From positions 310,001-374,000 of the forward strand of contig NZ_RDQE01000001.1 in NCBI RefSeq assembly GCF_003697845.1: 64,000 nt of DNA. Reading direction: 5' to 3'. The position numbers were made by a program, and so were the translations under genes. The notes under the pieces are model-generated. The model worked only from the letters and a program-made list of their open reading frames with translations, did no database searches and was not told the DNA's origin. Every line of letters starts with the position of its first letter. The stretch's first letter is position 1. The DNA comes from Halobellus captivus. GTDB lineage: Archaea > Halobacteriota > Halobacteria > Halobacteriales > Haloferacaceae. Positions 36,668-45,044 of the stretch are shown here, one piece after another.

Positions 36668-36805
36668 ATGACGACCTCCGCCCCGTCGTTCGGCATGGAT
36701 CACCCGACGGTCGTGCCGGTCAACTTCGACCCGGAGCGACGCGAGGGGACCGATGATCGCGAGTCGGGCGATAGCGGGTCAGTCGGCGGAGCCGACGAAC
36801 GATGA
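36668..36805 (+). CDS. Possible 45-residue protein
   Basis: A small reading frame starting MTTSAPSFGMDHPTVVPVNF and ending in an acidic, glycine-rich tail. An A/T-rich AATTTTTAGA lies about 35-40 bases upstream, at the edge of promoter distance. It ends 29 bases before the end of the convergent HTH gene. The N-terminal half has the look of a conserved short haloarchaeal peptide, but I cannot name a family. Confidence 0.45.
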   Translation: MTTSAPSFGMDHPTVVPVNFDPERREGTDDRESGDSGSVGGADER

Positions 36806-36834
36806 CCTCCGTCGGGATGTCGAGCGACTCCCGG

Positions 36835-37647
36835 TCACTCCTGAGTCACTGACGACTCCCGTATCACCGTCGAGAGCGGCGTGGCCGCGCCCACGAGCGA
36901 CTCGAACCGCTCGTCCGCCCACTCGACGACCGTCTCGTCCGTGGTCTCGAAGGCGCAGCGTGGGTTGTTTCGCTCGTCGTAGGCGACCACGCAGGCGACG
37001 TCGTCGTACCGGAACAGCCCGTACTCGATGGGTTCGGCGGAGACGTACACCGTCGCACCCTCGTCGGACAGGGCCCGGTCGGTCGCGGGCCCGAACTCCG
37101 CGATCGACGTCTCCAACACCTCCCGGTCGATGATCAACTCGATCTCCGCGCCCGCGTCGAGTGCGGCCCCGGCCGCCTCGTTGTACTGGGTCGTGACGAT
37201 CGGCGAGACGGCCCTGACGTCCGATCCGCACGTGTCGCGGATCAGCTCCACGACGCGGTCGAGCGCGGCCAGCGGGTCGCGGTCGGTCGCCGCGGTGAGA
37301 TCGCCCGTCTCGAGCCCGGCCGCGGGAAACGCCGCGCCTGCCCGCTGTAAGTCGGCGGCGAACCGCCCGTACCGGTCGCCGCGGTCGATCTCCGAGAGCA
37401 GGTCCTCGTAGGCGGCGTGAACGCGCTCGCCCGTCGGCGTCACGTGGTAGGCACCGTCGCGTTTGACGACCCACCGACGCTCGCGGAATCCGGCCAGGAT
37501 CCGCTGGACGGTGGTCCGCGTCGCGTCGACCGCGTCGGTCAGGGACGCCGGCCGTCGCGGGTTCCGGTCGAGCGCCCGGAGTATCGCGATCCGTACCGGC
37601 GATCCGGCGAGGTATCGTGCGTCGTCGTGTCCGCTGTCGGACGCCAT
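36835..37647 (-). CDS. Winged-helix regulator with FilR1-like C-terminal domain
   Basis: 270 residues. The N-terminal winged helix (SPVRIAILRALDRNPRRPAS...ATRTTVQRILAGFRERRWV) is MarR/ArsR-like. The C-terminal domain (about 115-265, with VSPIVTTQYNEAAGAALDAG and the repeated VYVSAEPIEYGLFRYDD) resembles the DUF1724/FilR1 ligand-binding domain of archaeal regulators. The target is unknown; the nearest upstream genes are the small peptide gene and the CHAT gene. Confidence 0.82.
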   Translation of the reverse strand: MASDSGHDDARYLAGSPVRIAILRALDRNPRRPASLTDAVDATRTTVQRILAGFRERRWVVKRDGAYHVTPTGERVHAAYEDLLSEIDRGDRYGRFAADLQRAGAAFPAAGLETGDLTAATDRDPLAALDRVVELIRDTCGSDVRAVSPIVTTQYNEAAGAALDAGAEIELIIDREVLETSIAEFGPATDRALSDEGATVYVSAEPIEYGLFRYDDVACVVAYDERNNPRCAFETTDETVVEWADERFESLVGAATPLSTVIRESSVTQE

Positions 37648-37794
37648 CGTCTCTCACTGAGATACGGACACCCGCGTGATAATCGTGTCGTCGGAGCGGA
37701 CGCCGCCGCGAAGGCAACGCGGACGGAGTACCCGATCCGACGAGAAACGTGTCTTTGCGACGGGGAGAAGCGAGTTTCGCGACGACGTGAATCG

Positions 37795-37848
37795 CGGTCC
37801 CGTGTCGGATCGCGGTCCCGTGTCGGATCGCGGTCCCGTGTCGGATCG
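37795..37848. repeat. Three exact tandem 18-bp units
   Basis: CGGTCCCGTGTCGGATCG is repeated at 37795-37812, 37813-37830 and 37831-37848 in the non-coding space between the regulator and the small peptide gene. Confidence 0.95.
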
Positions 37849-37983
37849 CCGCCTCCGCATCGTCGTCGTGGAACCGCGTGAGCGGTCGAGTAAATTTCTT
37901 TCGCAATATATGAAGTTCAAACATCCGAGACGTGCCACTTCGCATAAGACTAGAACTTAATCTCACGCGCATTTTGGTGTAAT
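37849..37983. other. A/T-richer promoter region of the small peptide gene
   Basis: The region 37885-37983 is clearly A/T-enriched, including CAATATATGAAG and the element ACTTAATC (37955-37962) about 26 bases before the peptide ATG. The left part of the gap (37648-37794) also holds the promoter of the leftward regulator gene. Confidence 0.5.
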
Positions 37984-38115
37984 ATGCCCGAAAGCATTGC
38001 GGCATACCTGGCAGAGCACCCGAAGATGACCGGCGTCCTGTTCACCGCCCTGCTGCTGTTGACGCAGGCGGCCCCCGCATCGGCGAACGCTGTTCAGGCT
38101 ACTCCTGGTCCCTGA
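37984..38115 (+). CDS. 43-residue hydrophobic peptide with signal-peptide look
   Basis: MPESIAAYLAEHPKMTG, then VLFTALLLLTQAAPASA, then NAVQATPGP. The LAE(H/N)P-K/R-MTGVLF core resembles short haloarchaeal proteins I remember from several genomes (possibly DUF7503), usually without function. The hydrophobic stretch is long enough for one membrane helix and ends in an AxA-like cleavage site; cleavage would release a peptide of about ten residues. It has its own TATA-like element and its last 17 bases overlap the 3' end of the convergent CHAT gene. Confidence 0.7.
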   Translation: MPESIAAYLAEHPKMTGVLFTALLLLTQAAPASANAVQATPGP

Positions 38116-40252
38116 GCGGGAATAGTTCGTCACTCCAGTAGAGCTCTTCTTGGCGGAATATCGGAAGCGTCTCCAGCTGAAGCCATTCTTCGAGCTCTTC
38201 TTCGGAAATGTCTCCGACGTGAGCCACCGACGGCACGGTGTAGTTAGCCTCGGATTTCGTCGTTACCGGTCGATAAAGAGTGCCGATACCATACGGTCCA
38301 TTTGGATATGCCTCTACTGTGAGATCCCAAATCGAGGATTCTGTCGAAGTGATCTCACCGACGACCGCTACCCCGCTCCGACTCTGACATATCGTGGTCG
38401 CGCCGTCGCCGACGACGATGTACTGGTGGCCGGTGAGCAGTTCCCGTTTCGCGACGTGGAGCGCGGTCCGGAGGTTGAACCCGCTGTTCATCAGTCGGGC
38501 GACGATCCGGCCGAGCGTCGTCGCCGGCGAGTTCGCGACGTCGCTGAGCGTGACGATCCCGCCGCGGCTCCCGCGGTGGATCAGGGCCTCCCCCTGCTCG
38601 TAGGACTGACACGCGTTGAGGAGGAACGCGCTGACGCTGACCCGGAGGTCCTCGCGTGTGAGATCGAGGTAGTCGTCGGTACACTGCATCCCTCGATCGT
38701 CGACGTGGCCGACGTAGTGGAGGAAGTCCACGTCCGAGGCGAGTACGTCGCGCATCTCCGCGCAGGTGAGGTCGTGGCGAACCTCGATGTCGAACTGGAC
38801 CATGTCCCGGAGCCCGTAGAGCTCCGACACCTTCCCCTCCTCGCGCATCTGCTCGTCGTTACAGACGACGAGCACCGAGATGCGCGACTGCTCGACGGCC
38901 CCCGTCTCCAGCCGGCGGCGGTAGGCGTCGAGCGTGGCCTTGTTCGCGTCGAGGGGAACCCCGTCGCCGACCCAGGCGTGCTCTACCGTCTCGACCGGGT
39001 CGGGACGGACGAACTCGGCGGACCCGAGCGCAGCTCCGTGGTCGCCCGGGGCGTCGGCCCCGCGCGGTCCGGCCCCGCGGCGAGCGGGCTCGGCGCCGGC
39101 GTCGGGACCCTCCTCGACGCCCGTTCCGCCGCGGACGAACTCCGCGGGGCCCGGCTCGGGCGCTCGGAGGAACCCGATCCCGCCGCCCGGACCGGTCTCG
39201 GCCGGCGTGGCCGTCTCCGGCGACCGAACGATGGAGAGCTCTCCGGCCACGAACGGGAGCGCTTCGACGTTGTCGGGATCGGGACGGATATCGGTCGTGA
39301 GCGTCCATTTCGGGAGCTCCGACTCGATCCGCTCGAACGGCACCTCGAGGTACGCTCCGAGCCGCTCGGCGAGCGGAGCCTCGTACAGCGTGGCCCAGTC
39401 GAGGTCGGCGACGGTCGCCTCCCGCTCGTGGAGGTCGACCGGGTAGAACCCCTCCGTCCGGGCGATACAGTCGAAGTGGAACGACTGCCGGAGGGCCTCG
39501 GCGGCCCGCCGCTCGACGTCCGGTTCGAGCGAGTGTATCCAGCCGTCGCCCTCGATCCGCGTCTCGGAGCCCGGAACCACCTCGGCCGCGAAGTAGTACG
39601 CGAGCGGGACGACGGGGTAGACGTCCCGGTAGGAGGGGGGGACCACGATCCGCACGCCGCTTTCGGGTCGCTCGATCCGGTCGGGCACGTGGAACGCCGT
39701 TCCCGGCTCGATGAGGGGCGGGTGTCCGCGGAGCGTCGGGAAGGAGCGCTCCGGGCTCGTCGTCTGGAGGGCCGATCCGAGGTGCGAGATCGCGTCCATC
39801 AGCGACTCCGGGTCCGTCGGCGTCGTGATCGTCCCCGCCGGCCGCTGATGGAGCGACCGGAATCCGAGGGTCACCTCGGTGGCCGTCTCGAGGTCGATCC
39901 GGGTGGTTCGATCCGTCGTCGTGACGGAGAACCCGGACTCGAAGTGCGAGTAGAGCTTCGTGGGCGCGGGGTCGATACCGAGGTGGTACTCCCCCGCGGG
40001 CATCGTGAGGTCGTCGTCGCGCGCGAGCAGGGCTCCGTCGCTGGATCGGACCTCGACGACCGCGATCCGCGGGATCTCGATGGAGCCGGTCTCGACGGTC
40101 ACGCTCGCGTCGACCGGAAAGTAGTGGTCCTCGACCGGGGAGGGCCGCGGGGTGACCGGCCGGTCGGTGTAGAGTTCGAACTGCGTGTTCTCGATGTGGT
40201 CCGTGACCGTGAGACCGGGCGCGTCACACAGCGGGTCGATGTCGATGCTCAT
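38099..40252 (-). CDS. CHAT-domain (caspase-like) protein
   Basis: 717 residues. The C-terminal third is a CHAT protease-like domain: catalytic His516 in FLHYVGH and Cys548 in LLNACQSYEQG, followed by SRGGIVTLSDVANSPATT and ALHVAKRELLTGHQYIVVGD, all in family order. The N-terminal 330 residues are beta-rich, with no named domain. A low-complexity Gly/Pro/Ala/Glu linker spans about 345-405. CHAT proteins act as peptidases in bacterial and archaeal stress, death or defence pathways (for example TPR-CHAT with CRISPR); the target here is unknown. A palindrome covers the promoter. Confidence 0.85.
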   Translation of the reverse strand: MSIDIDPLCDAPGLTVTDHIENTQFELYTDRPVTPRPSPVEDHYFPVDASVTVETGSIEIPRIAVVEVRSSDGALLARDDDLTMPAGEYHLGIDPAPTKLYSHFESGFSVTTTDRTTRIDLETATEVTLGFRSLHQRPAGTITTPTDPESLMDAISHLGSALQTTSPERSFPTLRGHPPLIEPGTAFHVPDRIERPESGVRIVVPPSYRDVYPVVPLAYYFAAEVVPGSETRIEGDGWIHSLEPDVERRAAEALRQSFHFDCIARTEGFYPVDLHEREATVADLDWATLYEAPLAERLGAYLEVPFERIESELPKWTLTTDIRPDPDNVEALPFVAGELSIVRSPETATPAETGPGGGIGFLRAPEPGPAEFVRGGTGVEEGPDAGAEPARRGAGPRGADAPGDHGAALGSAEFVRPDPVETVEHAWVGDGVPLDANKATLDAYRRRLETGAVEQSRISVLVVCNDEQMREEGKVSELYGLRDMVQFDIEVRHDLTCAEMRDVLASDVDFLHYVGHVDDRGMQCTDDYLDLTREDLRVSVSAFLLNACQSYEQGEALIHRGSRGGIVTLSDVANSPATTLGRIVARLMNSGFNLRTALHVAKRELLTGHQYIVVGDGATTICQSRSGVAVVGEITSTESSIWDLTVEAYPNGPYGIGTLYRPVTTKSEANYTVPSVAHVGDISEEELEEWLQLETLPIFRQEELYWSDELFPLRDQE

Positions 40253-40278
40253 GTGCGGTTGGCCGCGATCGGCCGTCG

Positions 40279-40299
40279 GGACGGCAGTAACTACCGTCC
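40279..40299. promoter_or_regulatory. 21-bp palindrome at the CHAT promoter
   Basis: GGACGG and CCGTCC arms plus inner AGT/ACT pairs give nine matched positions per arm around a single central base. Its centre is about 37 bases before the CHAT ATG, where the TATA/BRE would be, so a bound repressor would block initiation. The half-site GGACGGTAGT also occurs at 28321-28330. Confidence 0.55.
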
Positions 40300-40417
40300 G
40301 TTCGGCGGAGGCGAGTGTAAACCTTGTGTCGCGGATCGCCGCACGTCGATCGGGCTCGTCGCCCCGGATCGCTCCCCATCGGCCGACCCGAGGGGCGGAA
40401 ACCGCCGCCGACCGAAC

Positions 40418-40426
40418 GGATAAAGG
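40418..40426 (+). promoter_or_regulatory. TATA-like element of the AstE-like gene
   Basis: GGATAAAGG, about 28 bases before the ATG at 40450. Confidence 0.45.
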
Positions 40427-40449
40427 GGCCGCCGACCCACGTCCGCGTA

Positions 40450-41406
40450 ATGATCACGCTGGGTACGGCGCGAGCGTCCCCGGGCGAGACGGACACCGGC
40501 CGTCTCGAGGTGGGCGAGACGCGGGACGGGAGCCCGGTCCGGCTCCCCGTCGCCGTCATCAACGGGTCCGAGGAGGGGAAGACCCTCTACGTACAGGCGG
40601 TCAGCGACGGCGACGAACTCAACGGGTTGGGCGTCGTGAACCGGTTCGTTCCCCGCGTCGATCCGACGGAGCTGTCCGGCGTCGTCCTCGTCGTCGGGAT
40701 CGTCAACTACTTCGCGTTCCAGGTGGCCGAGCATCGGAACCCGATCGACGACCGCAAGATGAACCGCGGCTACCCCGGCGACACGGACGGCACGACGAGC
40801 GAGCGGATCGCCCACGCGACCTTCGAGGAGGCGAAGCGCGCCGACCTGATAGTCGACCTCCACCAGGGGTCGACGAGCCGCATGATAAACGAGACGCGGG
40901 TCCGCTGCGGGATCAGACACCACCTCCACGGGGACTGTCTCGAGCTGGCGAAGGTGTTCGGCTGCGGGCACGTGCTCGACATCAAGGGGCCAGACGGTCA
41001 GCTCGCGCGGGCCGGCCCCGACCAGGGGATCCCGACGATCGATCCCGAACTCGGCGGCTGCGTCGGCTGGAACGAGGAGTCGATCCGATACGGCGTCGAG
41101 GGGCTGTTCAACGTGCTCCGCCACTACGGCTTCCTCGACGGGAGCGTCGGGGTCGAGGAACAGGTCCGGGCCCGCGGGTTCGACCAGTACGGGTCGCCGG
41201 CGGGCGGGCTCGTCCGGTTCGAGGCCGACCTCGGCGACCGCGTGTCCGCGGGCGAGACGCTCTTCGAGGTGACGGACACCTTCGGCGAGCGAAAGGGTCG
41301 GGTGACCGCCGACGCGGACGGGGTGTTCTGGCGGACCCGCCGGCTTCCCCAGGTCGCCGCGGGCGAGTACGTCTGCTCCGTCGGGACCAACGTCGACCGA
41401 TACTGA
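40450..41406 (+). CDS. AstE-like deacylase with altered zinc site
   Basis: 318 residues of the succinylglutamate desuccinylase/aspartoacylase group. Where the family has HGDE, this protein has SDGDELNG, so the usual first zinc-binding His is Asp. The third ligand His in VDLHQGST and the segment ERIAHATFEEAKRADLIVDL are intact. A C-terminal beta domain (GGLVRFEADLGDRVSAGETL) is of the lipoyl-like type. The stop overlaps the threonine synthase ATG by one base, so the two genes form an operon. The substrate is unknown; the metal-site change may alter specificity or activity. Confidence 0.82.
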   Translation: MITLGTARASPGETDTGRLEVGETRDGSPVRLPVAVINGSEEGKTLYVQAVSDGDELNGLGVVNRFVPRVDPTELSGVVLVVGIVNYFAFQVAEHRNPIDDRKMNRGYPGDTDGTTSERIAHATFEEAKRADLIVDLHQGSTSRMINETRVRCGIRHHLHGDCLELAKVFGCGHVLDIKGPDGQLARAGPDQGIPTIDPELGGCVGWNEESIRYGVEGLFNVLRHYGFLDGSVGVEEQVRARGFDQYGSPAGGLVRFEADLGDRVSAGETLFEVTDTFGERKGRVTADADGVFWRTRRLPQVAAGEYVCSVGTNVDRY

Positions 41407-42638
41407 TGACGGGATCCGACCGCGACGACGACACGCCGAGACCCCTGACGTGTCCCGACTGTGGGACCGCGTTTCCCGATCGCTGGCGCTGTACGTGCGG
41501 CTCCCCGCTCGAGTTCGCGGACCGGGCGATCCCGCCGGGCGGGCCGCCCGATCCCGGCGCGTTCGACGCGCGACCCGGCCTGTGGGCCTTCGAGGACTTC
41601 ATCGCCGTCGGCGACGACCCGGCGGATCGGGTGACCCTCGGCGAGGGCTCGACGCCGCTCGTCGACGCGGACGGGGCTGCGAGCGACGCGGATGGAGCCG
41701 CGGGCGACGCCCTCGACGACCCGTGGAACGCCGAGTTCAAGCTCGAGTACGTCTTCCCGACGGGCTCGTTCAAGGACCGCGGCGCGACGACGACGCTCAC
41801 GCGCGCTCGCGAGTTGGGCGTCGACCGCGTCGTCGAGGACTCGTCTGGCAACGCCGGGGCCGCGATCGCGACCTACGCCGCTCGCGCGGGGATCGACGCC
41901 GAGGTGTACGTCCCCGCCGACGTGAAGGAGGCGAAGCTCCGGGCGATCCGCCGGGCCGGAGCGACGCCGGTACGGGTGGAGGGGTCGCGCGCGGACGTGA
42001 CCGACGCGTGCGTGGCCGCGCTCGATCCGGACGGGGACGGGTCCGGGGGCGCGAGCGAGGAGGACCTCAACGGCTCCGGAGCCGGCCCCGCCTGGTACGC
42101 GAGCCACGCCTGGAACCCGGCCTTCTTCGAGGGGACCGCCACCGTCGCCTACGAGATCGCACGCCAGCGCGACTGGGAGGCGCCCGACGCGGTCGTGACT
42201 CCGCTCGGACACGGTACCCTCTTTCTCGGCGCGTACTGGGGGTTCGAGCGGCTCCGCGAGGCCGGCTGGACCGATTCGGTTCCGCGGCTCTACGGCGCAC
42301 AGGCGGCCGGAACCGCGCCGATCGTCCGGGAGCTTCACGGCCCCGAGGCGGCCGACCCCGACGGGAAACGCAACGAGTCGGCCGACGGGATCCGGATCGC
42401 CGAGCCGGTTCGACGGGAGGAGGTCCTCGAGGCGATACGCGGGACCGGCGGCGACGCGGTCGCGGTCACCGAGGCCGCCGGCAAGCGGGAGCTCGACCGG
42501 CTCCACGCCGCGGGCTTCTACACCGAACCGACGTGCGCGGTCGCGCCGGCCGCCCTCCGCGAGTTCCGCGCTCGCGGGGCCATCGACGCCGACGAGGACG
42601 TCGTCGTCCCGCTGACCGGGAGCGGGCTGAAAGGCTGA
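41406..42638 (+). CDS. thrC: Threonine synthase-like PLP enzyme
   Basis: 410 residues of fold-type II PLP enzymes. An N-terminal zinc ribbon (Cys16, Cys19, Cys29, Cys31) precedes the catalytic core. The PLP lysine is Lys123 in PTGSFKDRGA; SSGNAGAAIATYA is the phosphate/substrate loop, and VPLTGSGLKG forms the C terminus. It converts O-phosphohomoserine to threonine, or a related reaction. A second paralogue is at 56999-58234. The insert DADGAASDADGAAGDALDD (about 87-105) is unusual. Confidence 0.85.
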   Translation: MTGSDRDDDTPRPLTCPDCGTAFPDRWRCTCGSPLEFADRAIPPGGPPDPGAFDARPGLWAFEDFIAVGDDPADRVTLGEGSTPLVDADGAASDADGAAGDALDDPWNAEFKLEYVFPTGSFKDRGATTTLTRARELGVDRVVEDSSGNAGAAIATYAARAGIDAEVYVPADVKEAKLRAIRRAGATPVRVEGSRADVTDACVAALDPDGDGSGGASEEDLNGSGAGPAWYASHAWNPAFFEGTATVAYEIARQRDWEAPDAVVTPLGHGTLFLGAYWGFERLREAGWTDSVPRLYGAQAAGTAPIVRELHGPEAADPDGKRNESADGIRIAEPVRREEVLEAIRGTGGDAVAVTEAAGKRELDRLHAAGFYTEPTCAVAPAALREFRARGAIDADEDVVVPLTGSGLKG

Positions 42639-42702
42639 CGGCCCGGGACGGGGAGCTCCCGCCACCGACACCGCTTTTCGACGGCGGGTCGTTCGGTCGC
42701 GC

Positions 42703-43605
42703 ATGGAGGTCCTCGTGTACGGCGCCGGCGCGCTGGGCAGCCTCGTCGGCGGGCTGCTCGCACGTGCCCACGACGTGACGCTCGTCGGCCGGGACCCGCA
42801 CATGCGGCGGGTCCGCGAGGAGGGGTTACGGATCGACGGACGGATCGACGCGTGCGTCCGCCCGCGAGCGCTGACGGTCGGCCGGGATCTGTCGGCGGAC
42901 CTCGCGCTGGTGACGACGAAGGCGTACGACACGGACGCGGCGGCGCGGGCGCTCGCGACCGGCGAGTACGGCGCGGTCTGTTCGCTCCAGAACGGGCTCA
43001 CCGAGGAGCGCCTCGTCGCGGCGCTCGAGCCCCCCGTCCTCGCGGGGACGGCGAGCTACGGCGCACGACTCCTCGAGCCCGGACGCGTGCGGTGTACCGG
43101 GGTCGGCGAGGTCGTCGTCGGCTCGCTCGAGGGACGAGAAAGCGCGCTCGCGGAGCGGGTCTCCCGGGCGTTCACCGACGCCGGGATCGAGGCGGCCGCC
43201 GCCGGCGACATGCCCCGGCGGCGGTACGAGAAGCTCGCAGTCAACGCGGGGATCAACGGCCCCTCGGCGCTCGCACGGGTCACGAACGGCGAGACGCTGG
43301 AGGGGCCCGCGGGCGGCGTCGCCCGCGGGGCGGCACGCGAGGTCGCCCGCGTCGCGAAGGCGGAGGGAGCCGACCTGTCGGAGTCGGCGGCGGTCGACGC
43401 GCTCGAGCGCGTCGCTCGCGACACGGCGGCGAACCGCTCGTCGATGTGCGAGGACGTCGCCGCCGGCCGACGGACCGAGGTCGACGCGATCTACGGAGTC
43501 GTCCTCGAGCGCGCCGCTCGGCTGGAGGTTCCGGTGCCGACGTGCCGGACGCTAGCGTCCGTGATACGGGCGTGGGAGGCGGGGCGGGAGCTCCGAAGGA
43601 ACTGA
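42703..43605 (+). CDS. panE: 2-dehydropantoate 2-reductase
   Basis: 300 residues. It reduces ketopantoate to pantoate with NAD(P)H for coenzyme A synthesis. The N-terminal Rossmann fold begins EVLVYGAGALGSLVGG; the catalytic lysine lies in YEKLAVNAGINGPSAL, and a glutamate/aspartate helix (NRSSMCEDVAAGRRTEVDAI) binds the substrate, as in PanE/ApbA enzymes. It is on the same strand as the threonine synthase gene, 64 bases downstream of it. Confidence 0.9.
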   Translation: MEVLVYGAGALGSLVGGLLARAHDVTLVGRDPHMRRVREEGLRIDGRIDACVRPRALTVGRDLSADLALVTTKAYDTDAAARALATGEYGAVCSLQNGLTEERLVAALEPPVLAGTASYGARLLEPGRVRCTGVGEVVVGSLEGRESALAERVSRAFTDAGIEAAAAGDMPRRRYEKLAVNAGINGPSALARVTNGETLEGPAGGVARGAAREVARVAKAEGADLSESAAVDALERVARDTAANRSSMCEDVAAGRRTEVDAIYGVVLERAARLEVPVPTCRTLASVIRAWEAGRELRRN

Positions 43606-43648
43606 TCGGGCCACCGCCGATCGGCGGGGAGTTGGCGGGTCGTCGCCG

Positions 43649-43870
43649 TCAGCACCACTCCTCGAGGACGGTCGCGTTCCGCTCGTCGACGGAGAGCCAC
43701 GCGTTCTCGCGGGAGACGTCGGCGATCACGAGTTCCGGTCGCGACGAGGAGGAGTCGATCGACGCCATCACGTCGGTCGAGGAAGGGTCCGTCGGCTCCG
43801 CGTCCGTCGGCAGCGCCGTCCGCCGACGGTCGGGGTCCGGGTCGTCCCATGGAGTGGAACTCCGTGACAT
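43649..43870 (-). CDS. Small conserved haloarchaeal protein
   Basis: 73 residues starting MSRSSTPWDDPDPDRRR. After a disordered start comes DVMASIDSSSSRPELVIADV and SRENAWLSVDERNATVLEEWC. The last half (IADVSRENAWLS...LEEWC) looks like a short haloarchaeal family with a C-terminal cysteine that I remember but cannot name with certainty. Minus-strand CTTTTGAAGG at 43891-43900 is at leaderless TATA distance from the ATG. Function unknown. Confidence 0.65.
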   Translation of the reverse strand: MSRSSTPWDDPDPDRRRTALPTDAEPTDPSSTDVMASIDSSSSRPELVIADVSRENAWLSVDERNATVLEEWC

Positions 43871-44195
43871 GATTGTGATTAGTTCACAGTCCTTCAAAAG
43901 GGTTGCGAACCGCGAACCGGGATCCGTCGGAAGACGCGGCGGTTCGTGCCGGAATCGACGACGGAGCCGAGCGATCGCCATCGATCCGACGGTTTCCGCC
44001 GATCCGACGACGATCGATCCGATGGTCGCCGGGACGGTAGCGAGTGACCGAAGAACGGGAGTGGGACGGCGGGACGGGGGGAACCGAGAGACGCCGGGAG
44101 GCCGCGATGACGACGCGACGACCGCGTGCCGACGTCGATCCGGACCGTGATCGCCCTTCGGGGGATACAAGAGGAGCGACGCTGAAAGACGGGGC
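43871..44195. other. Divergent intergenic region between the small protein gene and the CBS gene
   Basis: About 325 bases without a supported gene. It has the leftward promoter near 43891, several copies of GATCCGACG/GATCCGATGG around 43980-44025, GGACGGTAG at 44033-44041 (similar to the palindrome half-site) and GATACAAG at 44164-44171, about 28 bases before the CBS gene ATG. Confidence 0.5.
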
Positions 44196-45044
44196 ATGAA
44201 CGTAGTAGACGCCATGACGCCGCGGGCCGACCTCGTCGTCGTCGAGATCCCCGGCAGCCGGAACGACGTGTTGGAGTACCTCCAGGAGTACGGCTTCTCC
44301 TCCGTCCCCGTCGTCAAGGACGTCGACGGCGAGGAGGTGTACCGCGGGCTCGTCTCCCGGGACGACCTCATCGACCAGCCGGACGAGGACCAGCTCGCGC
44401 TGTTGATGCGCGAGGTACCGGCGACGACCGCGGACGCGACGATCGAGGAGGCGGCCGCGACGATGGTCTCGGAGCGCTCCCGCCGGCTCCCGGTCGTCGA
44501 CGGCGACGAGCTCGTCGGGATCGTGACCGTCACCGACGTGGTTCGGGCGATCGCTCGCGGCGAGGTCGACGGCGACGAGCCGGTCGAGGGACTCGCGACC
44601 CGAGAGATCAACGCCACGCACGTGGAGACGCCGCTGCCGGTCGCGGAACGCGAGATCGGCCTCGCCGGCGTCCCGTACGCGGTCGTGCTCGACGACGACG
44701 CGGACATGGCGGGGATCCTCACCGAGGTCGACGTGCTCGAGGTCGCCCGCGTCGTCGAGGGCGAGGCGAGCACGGGCGACTCGATCGCGGAGCAGGACTC
44801 CGAGTGGTCCTGGGAGGGGATCAAGGCGACGGGCGCGCGCTACCTCCCGACCCGCAACGTCGAGATCCCGGCGGGCGCGACGCGCCACTTCATGACCGAC
44901 GAGATCGTCACCGTCGGCGGCACGCGGACCGCGAAGGAGGTCGCCCAGGAGCTGATCTCCAACGACATCGAGCAGGTCCCGCTCGTGAACGGGACGGAGC
45001 TTTCGGGGGTCGTCCGGGACATCGACCTCCTGGAGGGGATCTGA
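44196..45044 (+). CDS. CBS-domain protein
   Basis: 282 residues made of four CBS motifs: VDAMTPRADLVVVEI, REVPATTADATIEEAA with GIVTVTDVVRAI, REINATHVETPLPVAE with GILTEVDVLEVA, and FMTDEIVTVGGTRTAKEVAQ with GVVRDIDLLEG. CBS pairs bind adenine nucleotides or similar ligands and act as sensors. It overlaps the glyS start by one base, and this pairing with glycyl-tRNA synthetase suggests a common transcript, possibly linking energy charge to it. Confidence 0.88.
   Translation: MNVVDAMTPRADLVVVEIPGSRNDVLEYLQEYGFSSVPVVKDVDGEEVYRGLVSRDDLIDQPDEDQLALLMREVPATTADATIEEAAATMVSERSRRLPVVDGDELVGIVTVTDVVRAIARGEVDGDEPVEGLATREINATHVETPLPVAEREIGLAGVPYAVVLDDDADMAGILTEVDVLEVARVVEGEASTGDSIAEQDSEWSWEGIKATGARYLPTRNVEIPAGATRHFMTDEIVTVGGTRTAKEVAQELISNDIEQVPLVNGTELSGVVRDIDLLEGI

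Noticed and set aside
4027-37848. CRISPR array
   Set aside because: The tandem repeats at 4027, 25083 and 37795 are contiguous, few and without unique spacers, and no cas gene is present.
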